This document shows, piece by piece, positions 1 through 10,702 of a DNA stretch of 64,000 nucleotides. The translations under genes were made by a program, and so were the position numbers. The DNA is taken from the NCBI GenBank assembly GCA_036245525.1, contig BTPG01000006.1, forward strand, positions 93,554,650 to 93,618,649. The letters are read 5' to 3'. Source of the DNA: Semisulcospira habei. Taxonomy: Eukaryota > Mollusca > Gastropoda > Semisulcospiridae. The notes beneath the pieces are model-generated. The model made no database searches. It worked only from the letters and a program-made list of their open reading frames with translations, and had not been told where the DNA came from. The first letter of the stretch is position 1, and the number at the start of each line of letters is the position of its first letter.

Positions 1-134
1 CTTTTTATCGTAAGAATTAAGAAATACTACTACAAATTCTATTCTAAATGACAATAAAAACTGAAAAAAAGTGACAAGCATGCTTTTATTTTGTATACTA
101 ATTACTGTATAGCTATTGTAAATAGTTATAGTAC

Positions 135-209
135 CTGCTCCTGCTACGTCTGCGACGAAGTGGGGAGCCAGAGTCACTACGTCTACGTTGTCTGCGTGGA
201 GATTGGGAT
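135..209 (-). CDS. SRSF3-like: Gene B coding exon 3: RS domain
   Basis: The acceptor TTGTGTTGCAG|A gives an in-phase RS segment ([25 protein letters not shown]) up to donor AGCAG|GTACTA. No other RS-coding exon was seen in the 3.9 kb between it and exon 2. Read-through past the donor reaches a TAG within about seven codons, so the terminal structure is open. Confidence 0.75.
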
Positions 210-714
210 CTGCAACACAAGCTAGCTGTAAGCACCAAACACAAACACTAAGGGCATCTCTCAGATGATGCCACACACATGATAGCATTGTAAATGAATG
301 GAGGAACACTCGAGGGTCTAAATCATCAAGAGGTATAGGTTCTCATGCTCAGAAGGCTCATGAGAATCTATGCCTCTTGCTGGCTGGCGATCATGGAGTA
401 GTCAACTAAAGTAACATTCTCCAACGCAGCAAATGGTCAGAAATATCCAGCACAAGAAAAACTAATTCCTTACACCTGAGAAAACAAATGATTTGCTAGA
501 TCAATATAATACGACCCAGAAGCAGCACTAAAATACAGCCTTCAACTTAAGGACCTGCAAAGCGTACATTTTATTTTTAATCTGTACCTAACATTTGTAT
601 AAATGTATACAGTACTGATGATCATTCACTTTACGACTCCTAGTTCAGGTAATCAAAAGCTCAACCCCTTCAATGCCAGTAGACGTAGATTTCTGAAATA
701 TTTCTTAATTCAAC

Positions 715-749
<35 letters not shown>

Positions 750-3700
750 CCAAAAAAAAGCAGTGCAAGAAAACTGGATACAAATTATTGACAGCAAAAG
801 GCATACATCCTCATGAATCCCTACAAGTGCAACTGCAGGGGGCTCAAGAAAATGTATGACTCTTGCAGCTGGATCTGCTTAATTTTCTCAGCAATGAAGG
901 GGTTAGCACAGGTTACAACAGGGCAGTGTTGGCTCTGCATTTTGGTTTCAGAGATCCCTTACAAAGGCTCAACATACTTCATGTAAAGGGTTAAAAAAAA
1001 AGGTTTTAATTGTCTTAAGTGTTTATTGAAGATATTGTACCTAAAACAGTAAAAGTAACAGTACTAATACAGGCATGCAACATTTCTGGCTTGTTTAGTG
1101 AAGCTAGGCAAATAAATCAATCAATCAATACGGAATAAAAACAAAACTAACTTAGTAGGAAACACAAACTAAACCATTAAAAGATTTGTTTTAAAAGAAC
1201 AAATAAACAAAGGTGGCGGATGTTTTTGAAGCTGTGTACCTTTTCTTTTCATTAAAATATCAGCATTTGAACCAATAGGGGCAGTAAAATATAACATTAA
1301 CAGATAACACAATCAGCCAAGAGGGAAACCTCAGAAAATTTGATGCGACGGTAGATGGGTGGTTGGGGGGAGTGGAGTCAGGCCTGAAGAGAGGACGGTG
1401 GTAGAGGTGGTGGTTGTTGGTGGAGTGCGATGCAAGCGAAGTGCTGACTGTTAACGCAGAGTGGGAGGAGGGAAGTGAAGGGCGAGAAGTGGAGGTCGAT
1501 GTAGAATGAGACGCGATGCGACGCGTAGTCAGCCACTGGCGAGATGGATGATTTTGACGGACGATAAAGAGGGTCTGAAGGGACGTTGGGGCTATGACCA
1601 GTAAGCTGCCCAAGGGGGCTAGCTGCCGAAATGCATAGGACGCAGAACACGATGACCGACAAGCTCCCGTTTTTTTTTCTGGGGGGTTAGCCAGCAAAGC
1701 TCGCATTGCCTTAATGACCACCCCTTTCTGAAGCGTGGAATCTTAGGGAGTTGATGACCTCAGAAGGTCATGATGAGACGGACGAACCCGTTGATGATTG
1801 AAGCCTACAGCTGCTGATGCTAAACCCGCTGAAGGTCAACTATTGAGCAGCCCAATGCCATTATCAGGGAGAAAACTAAGGCGAAGATGTGTTGAGGCGG
1901 AAGGGACGAGGAGTAGACATTGCCTGTTGTGAAGTGAATTTTGTATCAGATTCACAGTTCAGTTTCCCCTGCCAATGTATCCAAATATTATTTACATTTC
2001 TTCTCTTTAACACATTACATTTTAAAAATCTATTCCCTCCACAAACACAACAAGAAAGGCAAAGCCCTTATGGCTCACGTGTATGACCGATCCACAAGTG
2101 TGACAATAAGTAGTAAAGGGATGGCTTCTGCAAAATCCATGTTTTCTCAAAATTTAATCAGTTTTCACACATCTGTGGAACCCCCGTGACCCTTGCGATG
2201 AGTCAACTAAATTAGGATACATAGGAAGGTCTTATCATCAGCTACCTTTGTGCCAAACGTGATTGAAAAGTTTGCAAAAATGTTAATATTGATGACTACA
2301 ATTATTGGCATTTATACACATTAGTTGACCTCGTGTGACCATTGACCTTTCAAAGGGGTCATCCAAATTAGTATGCATAGATAGGTCTTACCATCAGGTA
2401 TCTCTGTACCAAGTTTGGATTTGAAGTTGTGAACATTAATTGAGAAAAAACATTTTGTCAAAATATGGCCATTTTTTTTACATATTTCCCGAGTTCATGT
2501 GACCCTTGACCTTTCCGAGGGGCCATCCAAATTACAGTGGAGTCCGCTTAACACGAATTTCTGGGGACACGGAAAATCACTTCGTGTTAAACGTATTTCG
2601 TGTTGACCAATATGACCTCAAAATTGATCACGGCCCTCAAGGAGACGTGTGCAAGACGTGTGCGTGAATGAGTACGAGGTTAAAAGTGCACATTATCGTA
2701 CTTTATGTGCATACCTTCAGCTCGCTAGGAAAACAAAAGGAAACGTGTACAGCTCACGTATTTAATGTAAAATCCATCAGGTAAAATCCATAGTAAGTTA
2801 CAATCCATCAAGTAAAAGCAACACAGGCTGAAGTACAATCCCGCATCGGTAAAATTGTTGTGTTGGTACACGAATGATACAACATGAATACAGTTCAGAA
2901 ATGCTAGCCAATGAAAAGACGGATTACAAAAGCCGAAGGCTATTCAGCCAATCACAGACTAGAGTTCGCTCTGATCTGTCATTTGTACCACCACAGCGCG
3001 AGAGCGACATGTGAATTGGTTTTCGGTGAATGGAATCTGTGTTCGTGTTAAACAGGTGAACAATAGTGAAATTGCCCTGGTTGGGATCCGAAACCAGCTT
3101 CGTGTAAAGCAAAATTTCGTGTTAAGCATTTCGTGTTATCAGTGAAATTTTAATACAGAATAAGAAGGCCGTCGGCCGGGAACGCAAAAACGGTTTGTGT
3201 TAACCGGAATTTTGTGTAAAGCGAGTTCGTGTTAACTGGACTCCACTGTAGTATGCATAGGTCTTACCATCAGATATCTCTGTAGCAAGTTTGGGTTTGT
3301 GAACAGTAATTGAGAAAAAAAACATTTCTTGTCAAAATAATGCTTTTTTTTTTTTTAAACCTATTTCAAAATACTCAGTTCTTGCGACCCTTGACCTTTC
3401 TGAGGGGTCATCAAAATTAGTATGCATAGACCGGGAGATAGGTCTTACCATCAGGTATCTTTGTACCAAGTTTGGGTTTGAAGTTGTAAATAGTATTTGA
3501 GAAAACACATCTTTTGTAAAAATGTGGCTATTTTATGCCTATTTCCTGAGCTTTTGTGACCCTTGACCTTTCCAAGGGAGCGACTAAATTAGTGTGCGTA
3601 CAAAGGTCTTACCATCAGGTATCTTTGTACCAAGTTTGAGTTTGAAATTGTGAATAGTATTTGATATTATAATTCCTGATCTCCTGTGATCTTTACCTTT

Positions 3701-4765
3701 GTGAGAGGTCACTCAAATTGGTATGTTTAGAAAGGTCTTGCCACAAAGTATCCTTGGGCCAAGTTCGAAGACTGTAGCTTGAATAGCCTCTGAGAAAATG
3801 CCAACGTTAACGTTTACCAAGGACGACGGACATACGACCACTGGCCCAGAAAAATAGATTCACTTTTGCTTCACACGTGAGCCAAAAATGGCCCCTTTCT
3901 AAAGAAAATTAACTGCACTTCTGCTTACCGATGTAACATGGACACCTGTCTTAATCTTCAAGTAAAAACTGAAAATTGCTAAACAGTGCCAATAAAATGA
4001 TTCAGTAAATCACATGACAAAGCATTCCATCAGAAACCATCATTTAGTAGATCTGGCACTTCAACAAACCCAGATAAATGTAAAATGTTTTAAACTTGTG
4101 CACAGGCAACACATCTTAAGAACACAGAAGGCGTCAGTGAATACCTTGATCGACGTGGCAGTCTATAGTCTCCATAGTCTGGACTGCCACGGCGAGCACC
4201 AGCAAAGCTGCCACCCCTGCGAGGTGGACTCCTCCTGTCTGAGCGACGTTTTCCAGAGGACAGCTCAACACGCACCCGGCCTCCATTAATGCGACTGGAA
4301 TGGGATGCGCAAGATGTTTCGTAACACACAGGCTGTACTACAAGACTTTCTTATATGATCAGGCTTACAAAACCTCATGATAGTCCAGTTTGCTATGATT
4401 ATAAATCTTGTTCTAATAGTCAAAATGTACTCAAAAGTGTAGTCTGTCAACAGTACACAAAATGACAATAAGCAAAGTACACCCTCACAGAGTCACAGTC
4501 CATAACTTTTGTTTATCAAATTACGGTAACTATCAATCATAAGTGTTAATAGTCCTGACTCACGTTCCATCCAAAGCTCTCACAGCATCACTAGCATCCC
4601 TGTTGTCTTCAAACTCTACAAAAGCAAATCCTGGTGGCTTGCGAGCAACCCACACACTGCGAAGAGGGCCGTATTTTGAAAACTTCTCCTCAAGCTCCTC
4701 CTTTGTGGCACCATACCCAAGGTCTCCCACATAAACCTTGCACTTCAGGTCGCGAGCCATTGTCT
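135..4765 (-). CDS. SRSF3-like: SR splicing factor, SRSF3/7-like (gene B), 3' end beyond or at window edge
   Basis: The coding exons found are 4760-4564, 4294-4145 and 209-135, all joined in phase 2 as in gene A. The RRM carries KVYVGDL and GFAFVEF with [12 protein letters not shown], the SRSF3/7 signature. The tail is Arg/Ser/Gly-rich ([13 protein letters not shown], then [21 protein letters not shown]). Function as for gene A: nuclear pre-mRNA splicing and export adaptor. The gene lies downstream of gene A in the same direction, with its start 8.5 kb from gene A's proposed stop codon, and shares its exon plan, so a tandem duplication is likely. The second intron (210-4144) carries a tandem-core array and a MITE. 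Either the last exon lies left of the window, or translation runs past 135 to a TAG at about 115 with an AATAAA soon after. Confidence 0.82.
210..2040. other. Intron sequence of gene B without recognised gene
   Basis: This stretch holds a hairpin at about 310-385 whose arms contain AGGTATAGGTTCTCATG and the matching CATGAGAATCTATGCCTC, and a homopolymer C run at about 715-747. A GC-richer patch lies at 1370-1740. No coding signal is convincing. Confidence 0.5.
2045..3890 (+). repeat. Tandem-core dispersed repeat (about 165-bp units)
   Basis: The region starts with a head containing ACAAGAAAGGCAAAGCCC and GGCTCACGTG, then repeats a unit of roughly 165-170 bp (GACCCTTGACCTTTCCGAGG ... GTATGCATAGATAGGTCTTA ... 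AAGTTTGGGTTTGAAGTTG). It ends with a tail containing CACTGGCCCAGAA and CACACGTGAGCC. Head and tail carry an inverted GGCTCACGTG. The same layout recurs at 30790-33470. A central tandem repeat between fixed ends is typical of pearl/Helentron-associated elements of bivalves; that assignment is inference. A MITE interrupts one unit at 2535-3248. Confidence 0.75.
2535..3248 (+). mobile_element. MITE with TA target-site duplication, short copy
   Basis: The ends are inverted repeats, CAGTGGAGTCCGCTTAACAC at left and its near-complement at right (...GTGTTAACTGGACTCCACTG). TA is duplicated on both sides, and joining the flanks gives the normal array unit ...CCAAATTAGTATGCATAG, so the empty site is visible. 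TIR and TSD fit a pogo/Tigger-type or related TA-specific family. It is an internally deleted, reverse-oriented relative of 40434-41614. No transposase is present. Confidence 0.88.
4145..4294 (-). CDS. SRSF3-like: Gene B coding exon 2: end of RRM and RS linker
   Basis: The acceptor CATTCCAG|T and donor CAAG|GTATTC bracket 150 nt. The reading [18 protein letters not shown] completes the RRM, followed by Arg/Ser/Gly repeats and [11 protein letters not shown]. It aligns with gene A exon 2. Confidence 0.87.
4564..4765 (-). CDS. SRSF3-like: Gene B coding exon 1: start codon and RRM
   Basis: The acceptor TTTTACAG|AGACA precedes ATG at 4760-4758. The exon encodes [17 protein letters not shown] and most of the RRM, and ends with donor AC|GTGAGT at 4563. 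The upstream acceptor means the start codon is in the second exon. Confidence 0.9.
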
Positions 4766-5423
4766 CTGTAAAACAGATTAAAGTTAATTTTGGTGATCAA
4801 AGCAGTTTGCACTGGATGCAAAGGAAATGCCTCATTGCTCATGCATGAAAGTTAAAAATGGATAGTGTAATTTCTGTAAATTAAAGGATATTAAATTATT
4901 TTTCCCTTAAAAATGTCATTATGCCCCATAGCGAATCAATACAGTTTCGTACAGCCATAAACAACACACTAACGCTATCTGAACAAAAAAAATGGCAGTC
5001 ATTCAGTATTCACATTTAAGTCTATTACAGTATTACTATTAGTATTACTGTAGTGTAAGTATGCGGACTTACGCAAGTTAGTTATGGCAGGATCAGATTC
5101 AGAATCAAGGTCAATACACAAACAGATACTTCGACAAATCGTAGTAATACTTAAAGTGGAAATTTAAAAAAAAAATACAAGAAATGTTTCATAAACCAGC
5201 GTCTAATCGCGTACCGTTTGTTTTCTGTAAAACTAACACTACAAATTATTCCACGCCCTTTCACAATGGCGGTTGTGACAATCATGTGAGAAACATATAT
5301 ATAGCGTCGTAAATAACTGAAAGAAAGTTGAGTTGTAATTTAATTTTCAGACTCTAAATAACGTTATGAACACCACCTTACAGGATCAAATTGAAAACAT
5401 CATATTTACTAAGTAATAGTTAC

Positions 5424-5465
5424 CTGCACACAATTTTTTCTAGACGCTACTGAAGCAGCCCGACG
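5424..5465 (-). other. Candidate 5' non-coding exon and promoter edge of gene B
   Basis: A good minus-strand donor, GTGTGCAG|GTAACT, lies at 5424, about 660 bp upstream of the gene B start exon, which itself begins with an acceptor. The right side of the exon and the transcription start cannot be placed by eye. No TATA box was chosen. Confidence 0.4.
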
Positions 5466-5769
5466 GATGACGCGTAACGTATTTCATTAAAAAAGATGGA
5501 TCGGAACTTGGAAGAAGTGTTACCACAAATACAACATACAATTATCGAATCAGTAGTTATGTAGTATATTATGCGAATGGTGTTACTCTTAAAAAGACCC
5601 TATTGTGAACAGGTTGAATCGATTTTTGATGAACGCATGTTTTCTTGTTCATTCTGACTGTTCGTGACAACAATTTCTCTTTTTTTGTTATTAGTTATCG
5701 GCGTGTAAAGCGGTGTCAGGGCAGTTTTTACGCCCCTTCTCCACCAGAATATGTACTCCTACGTGTGTG

Positions 5770-5801
<32 letters not shown>

Positions 5802-6294
5802 GAGAGAGGAGATTGCTACCGGAACATCCTCATCCTGATCTGAAAGGAATATATATTCACACAATTTCCCCCCCTTTTTTTTTTTATACCCAACCAGCCC
5901 AACCCCGGACATTTTTTACTCAGTGTTGTCCTTGACCTCCCCCCCCCCCCCCTACGCTTTTGTGTGTCTGAAACACCCCCACCCCCCACCCCACTACACT
6001 ATGATTCTGGACTTTAACTTTCCTTCAATGGAACTCAAGTGTTCAAGGATGAAACTTCCTGCTTCAGGCAAGCAAGGGTCCTTGAATGGTGTGCAATATC
6101 TCCTCAGTTATAACCCTTCTAGCCCCAAGGTCCCATTTCTCAAAGTTTAGAGGTGTTGCATAATGACTATGTACAGTTGCAGGAGATGGATTGACCATGA
6201 TAATTCAACGGAAGTGCCAGATTATCGTAGTCAAGTCAATATCCTGCTGTAGGGATCCAGGGCTAAACATTTATTAGTGTGCCTTAAATAATAA
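5466..6294. other. Intergenic stretch with homopolymers
   Basis: It contains a long G-run at about 5769-5800, a C-run at about 5938-5953, and part of a dispersed palindrome family near 6189-6235 (GGATTGACCATGATAATTCA). No gene seen. Confidence 0.5.
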
Positions 6295-6785
6295 TAATAA
6301 TTACGGTATTTATAATCTTATAATAATCATAACTCTAAGCGCGCACTCACAACTCGCACACGCATGCGCACGCTTTAGACAATGACTCACATACCACAAA
6401 AAGTGAAAAACATTACGATGGTCAGCTTGGGGTGGGGAGTGTGGTGATATAGTGCTAGAACTGTTGAAAGAGGTGAGTTTTGAGGGCGGACTGGAAGGAG
6501 GAGAGAGAGTGTTTCTGACGGAGAGAGAGTGGGAGATTGTTCCAGGTGGATGGCCCGTATACTGAGAAGGAGCGGGGGCCGAAAGTGCTGAGTTTGGTGC
6601 GGGGGATGAGGAGGCGGAGCGGGAAGGAGTGTAGGGGTAAAGTAAGTTGGAAAGATAGGTAGGAGCGTAGTTGTTCAGGGATTTGTAGCAGATAGACAGA
6701 ATCTTGTATTGGATGTGTCAGGGGGGATGGGGAGCCAGTGAAGGAGCTTGAGCAGGGGAGTGATGTGGTCAGATTTTTTCCTTTT
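6295..6785 (-). mobile_element. LINE 3' fragment (CR1/L2/Rex-like ORF2 C-terminus)
   Basis: Read on the minus strand the segment gives broken pieces such as HITPLLKLLHWLPI and SLSSFQSALKTHLFQQF, a C-terminal signature common in CR1/L2/Rex-type non-LTR retrotransposons. It ends in an ATT-rich tail. The same family occurs on the plus strand at 38200-38530. The copy is 5'-truncated and frameshifted. Confidence 0.7.
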
Positions 6786-7483
6786 GCAACTAGACAAAAT
6801 GGCTAACATGTGATATTTCAATGACCTAAAATGAAAGACTTGACTCCTTTGCTATGCTACTTAGCAACTCACACCTGGAGCAGTACAAAACCTCTGCTGT
6901 GTGTGTGTGCCTTATCACATGGATTGTAAAAAAAAACAAAGGGTAGAAATCTTAATTGAGGCCAGACAACATTTAAAAAAAAACATTTTATTGGTAATGT
7001 CAGCAATCACTAACCTGCTCTGGGCCTGTCTGCATTCAAAATGTGCTCTGGAGCAGATCGCTTTAAACAAATGAATTTTGTGATTTTGTCTGTCAATAGG
7101 CTCCTGATGTACTGTAAAATGTTTTATTGCATACAGGTATGACATGTTTGGTAAGCATGACATCAGTTATAGAGCAGATACAGTCCGACAGGTAGTAATG
7201 GGCAGGTGCAAGCAGAGGGTGTTTCATTTGTACTGGAGTTTCTGTCAAACTGGCTTCCAATACTGGACGAAATGTATAAATTGTCAAGTCTGCATGTCGC
7301 AAAATGAAAGAATTTTCTGCTCTCCTTCTCTTTTGTACACAGAAGAATTCTTCCGGTATGCACACAACTTCTGTTATGCTAGTTTACTTATATGGACTCC
7401 GACTGCGAAAAAAGTTTTAGTTTATAGGCATGACAACATTGATAACCCATAGTATGAGTAAATGTTAGCAGGCTAAGCCATTG
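6786..7483. other. Intergenic stretch, no gene seen
   Basis: Ordinary AT-rich sequence with A-runs; short open frames on both strands lack family resemblance. Confidence 0.4.
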
Positions 7484-7872
7484 ATTGATTGATTGATTGT
7501 ACATTGCTTAACGTCCCGACAGCAACAAGGCTTTCTCAGGACGTGCCTGCACTGCTTGTGAAAAAAAAAACTAAACAGAACATTGAATGTATGTCACCAG
7601 CCGGTCAAATACATTAAATAAACCTAACACATGGGGCCTAAATAAAGCTAAGACCATTTAGCAACACACATCCAATATCAAGAGCTACAGGCAGTGCAGA
7701 CAGTAGGGAGAGTTTAAAAAAGGCAAATACAGGTGAATGGACCTCGGGTAGACAGAAACACATGCCCCAGAATAGAGAGAAAAACTCACCCTGTGGGGCT
7801 GACCAGGGTGACCCTGAGAACTAAAAAGTACCTAACCCCACCCAAGTCCCCCAGGGCAGACCCGGGTGGCCA
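7484..7872 (-). mobile_element. SINE-like retroposon with AATC tail
   Basis: On the minus strand it runs from a head CCACCCGGGTCTGCCCTGGG to a tail of (AATC)n next to ...TTAAGCAATGTACAATC. Near-identical bodies lie at 9940-10702 (two copies), 32591-32977 and, degenerate, at 34560-35010. The length of about 387 bp, the simple-repeat tail and the TSDs of other copies mark it as a retroposon. I do not see clear A and B boxes, so it may be a LINE tail rather than a tRNA SINE. Confidence 0.75.
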
Positions 7873-7989
7873 GCCATAGAGATCACTTTAACACATTTAG
7901 CCCCATGGCTGCATTTCTCAATATAAATAAATGTCATTTCGGACAAACCATACAACATAATATATGTTATCGACATTTTAGGAATGATA

Positions 7990-8930
7990 TCATGGACACC
8001 AGCGTAATCAGTGTGGACGTTTATTCTGTATTTGGAGCAAGTGTGGTACAGCACAAAGTCAATATGGTGTGTGACCCCCCATTGGCGTTGATGACGGCTT
8101 GGCAGTGTCGGTGCATAGAGTGCATTAGGCGTACAGCATTGACCTCCCTTTGCAGTTGGTCGCAGAGATGTTCGATAGGATCGAGGTCCAGGCTGAGGGC
8201 AGGTCAGGGCATGACTGGGATGTTGTGCTGCTGCAAGAAGTGCTGGGCGATACATGCAGTGTGTGTACGCGCATCATCTTGCTGCTAGATGAAGTTTCTG
8301 CGTCCCTGAGAAAATGGCAGGACATATGGGTGTAGTACTTGATGAATGTAGCGCTGAGCTGTGATGCCATTTCCGTGACCTGGTATGAGTCCATGGAAGA
8401 ACACAGGTCCTACTGTCTGGTTCAAGGTAATCCCACCCCAAATCATCACGCTTGGCCCGCCCCAGGCATTGTTTTCCAGCACACAGCCATCAGCATAGCA
8501 TTCTCCCCTTCTCCGCCACACTCTTATGCGCCCATCTGCATGGCTGATTCAGTAGCGGCTATCATCCGTGAACAGGACGTTCTGCCACTGTAGCCAGGTC
8601 CAGTTGACATGAGCCTGTGACCACTGTAGGTGTGCACGGCGATGACGGTCAGTAAGAACAGGTCCACGGGCTGGACGGCGGTTGTGCAGATTATTCTCCT
8701 CTAGTCGTCGTTGCACCGTCTGGCCACCAATGGGTGCCAGGTGGTTGCCGATAACTTCTCTTGCTGTTTCCTCGGTCGGCTGAAAGCGATTTTGCACGTG
8801 AGCCCGGAAAATGTGGCAGTCTTGTCGTGGAGTTGTTACACGTGGTCGTCCGCTTCGGGGAGCGTCAGCAGACTTGTTGGCATGATAGCGTTGCTGCAGC
8901 CTGTAACTGGTCGAAATGTGACATCTACAT
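7990..8930 (-). pseudogene. Fossil Tc1/mariner-like transposase
   Basis: Minus-strand pieces in three frames follow the Tc1 order: SGRPRVTTPRQD (second helix-turn-helix and GRPR motif), a 'VLFTDDSRY' block with the first catalytic Asp, then 'GPSVMIWGGI', and finally a decayed 'LDPIEHLCDQL' block with the third acid. At least two frameshifts and a stop separate them, and the N-terminal DNA-binding half is missing where the hAT fossil begins. Tc1 transposases cut and paste DNA through a DDE catalytic core; this copy cannot encode one. Confidence 0.8.
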
Positions 8931-9890
8931 AGCTGCCAACCTGTGGAAATCCAAAAGAGGAATCTTGACACGAAGCGTCGATCTGAGAAGCAAAAGCGAC
9001 GATAAGTGCTAGGGGGGTTCAGGGGCATGCCCCCCCCCCCTTCCCCCCCAAGATTTTTTTTGGGTCTAAAATAGGCCAAATGGAGCACTCTGGTGCAATC
9101 CGAGCTATAAATTGACAAAACAAAAAAAAAAAGGCTGACAAGTAGGAGAAATAAAAAAAAAAAAATGGAGGTAAATATATAAAAGGGGAAACATTGAAAA
9201 TAAAGATTGTTTCTGGCTTTATCTTGTGAAAGTGTATGAGACCAGGGATGCTAGCTGCAGAAGACCCGAGAAGAAGTTAACAAAAAGTTACAATTCAGTT
9301 CAGCTTCAGGCGATTCGACGTCGCAGATTTCACAGTCATCAGAAACTTCCGTGAGAAGTTCTGCGAGTAGCAAGGCCCTCTCATGTTGGACTTGGCAACC
9401 ATCACTGCATTGACTGTTTCGCTGTTCATAGAGCCTCTGAAGTCCGTTTTGTTCTTCCAGACTTGGCTGAAGACTCTCTCACAGGCAGCAGTGCTGTGTG
9501 GAGCTCTTGAGCGTTTGGAAGTCGGAGAAGTTCCATAAGCTGTGGCAGTGGCCTTTAGATGATCTAAAGGCCACTGCCCCAGCTTATCGATCTTCTGTGG
9601 CTTCCAAACGCTCAAGAGCTCGTTTTAGTTGGGAGCACCAAGTCTTGGCATGGTTGATGTGGCAACGGCAAAAGTGACAGAAGGCGTAACACTGGCTGAT
9701 TGCTGTTTTTGTATTGCCTTGCATTGCTGAACACAGACCCAACATCACTCTGCATTGTAAACACATGCGTGGAAAGCATACGCTGTGCGTCCTAACCAAT
9801 ACGGGTGCCTCGTGCACAGGTAGGTTAACACGGTTACTACAGTACGGTGACTGCATGCTTACATGTTGCTCGTACACTGGCTATCAAAAC
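8931..9890 (-). pseudogene. hAT-family transposase remnant (C-terminal dimerisation domain)
   Basis: The frame 9615-9295 encodes STAACERVFSQVWKNKTDFR and 'MNSETVNAVMVAKSNMRG', which match the hAT C-terminal dimerisation pattern (S..ERxFS ... L..e..nal..iksN). To its right on the plus map is a GGGGGTTCAGGGGCATGCC-type segment often found in such elements. The gene is otherwise absent. A long hairpin (9505-9622) lies across the start of this frame. Element ends were not resolved, so limits are approximate. Confidence 0.6.
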
Positions 9891-9939
9891 TAGTGTAACT
9901 TGTATTTTCGTGGATTTATCATACAAATACAACATATAT

Positions 9940-10702
9940 TCGATTGATTGATTGTACATTGCTTAACGTCCCGACAGCAACAAGTGCTTGCGAAAAAAAA
10001 AAAAAAAAAATATTGAATGTATGTCGCCAGCCGGTTCAATACGTTAAATAAACCTACGCTATGGGGCCTAAATAAAGCTAAGACCATTTAGCAAAACACA
10101 TCCAATATTAAGAGCTACAGGCAGTGCAGACAGTTGGGAGAGTTTTAGAAAGACAAATACAGGTGAATGGACCAAGGGTAGACAGAAACACATGCCCCAG
10201 AATAGAGGGAAAAACCCACCCTCTGGGGCTGACCAGGGTGACCCTGGGAACTGATTGATTGTACATTGCTTAACGTTTCGACAGCAACAAGGCTTTCTCA
10301 GGACGTGCCTGCACTACTTGTGAAAAAAATAAAAACAGAATATTGAATGTATGTCGCCAGCCGGTCCAATACGTTAAATAAAACCTACGATTTGGGGCCT
10401 AAATAAAGCTAAGACCAATTAGCAACGCACATCCAATATCAAGAGCTACAGGCAGCGCAGACAGTAGGGAGAGTTTAAAATAGGAAAATACAGGTGAATG
10501 GACCAAGGGTAGACATAAACACATGCCCCAGAATAGAGAGGAAAACCCACCCTGTGGGGCTGACCAGGGTGACCCTGGGAACTAAAAAGTAGTTAACTCC
10601 ACCCAAGTCCCCCAGGGCAGACCCAGGTGGGGACCCTGGGAACTAAAAAGTAGTTAACCCCCACCCAAGTCCCCCAGGGCAGACCTGGGTGGGGTAACAT
10701 AC
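9940..10702 (-). mobile_element. SINE-like retroposon with second copy inserted inside it
   Basis: The outer copy starts with (GATT)n at about 9940 and ends at about 10702. It is broken at 10252 by a second full copy, 10253-10631. The 13-base motif GACCCTGGGAACT occurs at 10240-10252 and again at 10632-10644, a perfect TSD that lies within the family's own body. Confidence 0.85.

Noticed and set aside
603..791. Open frame with a Pro run
   Set aside because: The run is the homopolymer C tract at 715-747.
1260..1721. Minus-strand open frame of 153 codons, Ser/Pro-rich
   Set aside because: No domain, low-complexity composition, overlapping open frame in another phase and no splice context; likely chance in a GC-richer patch.
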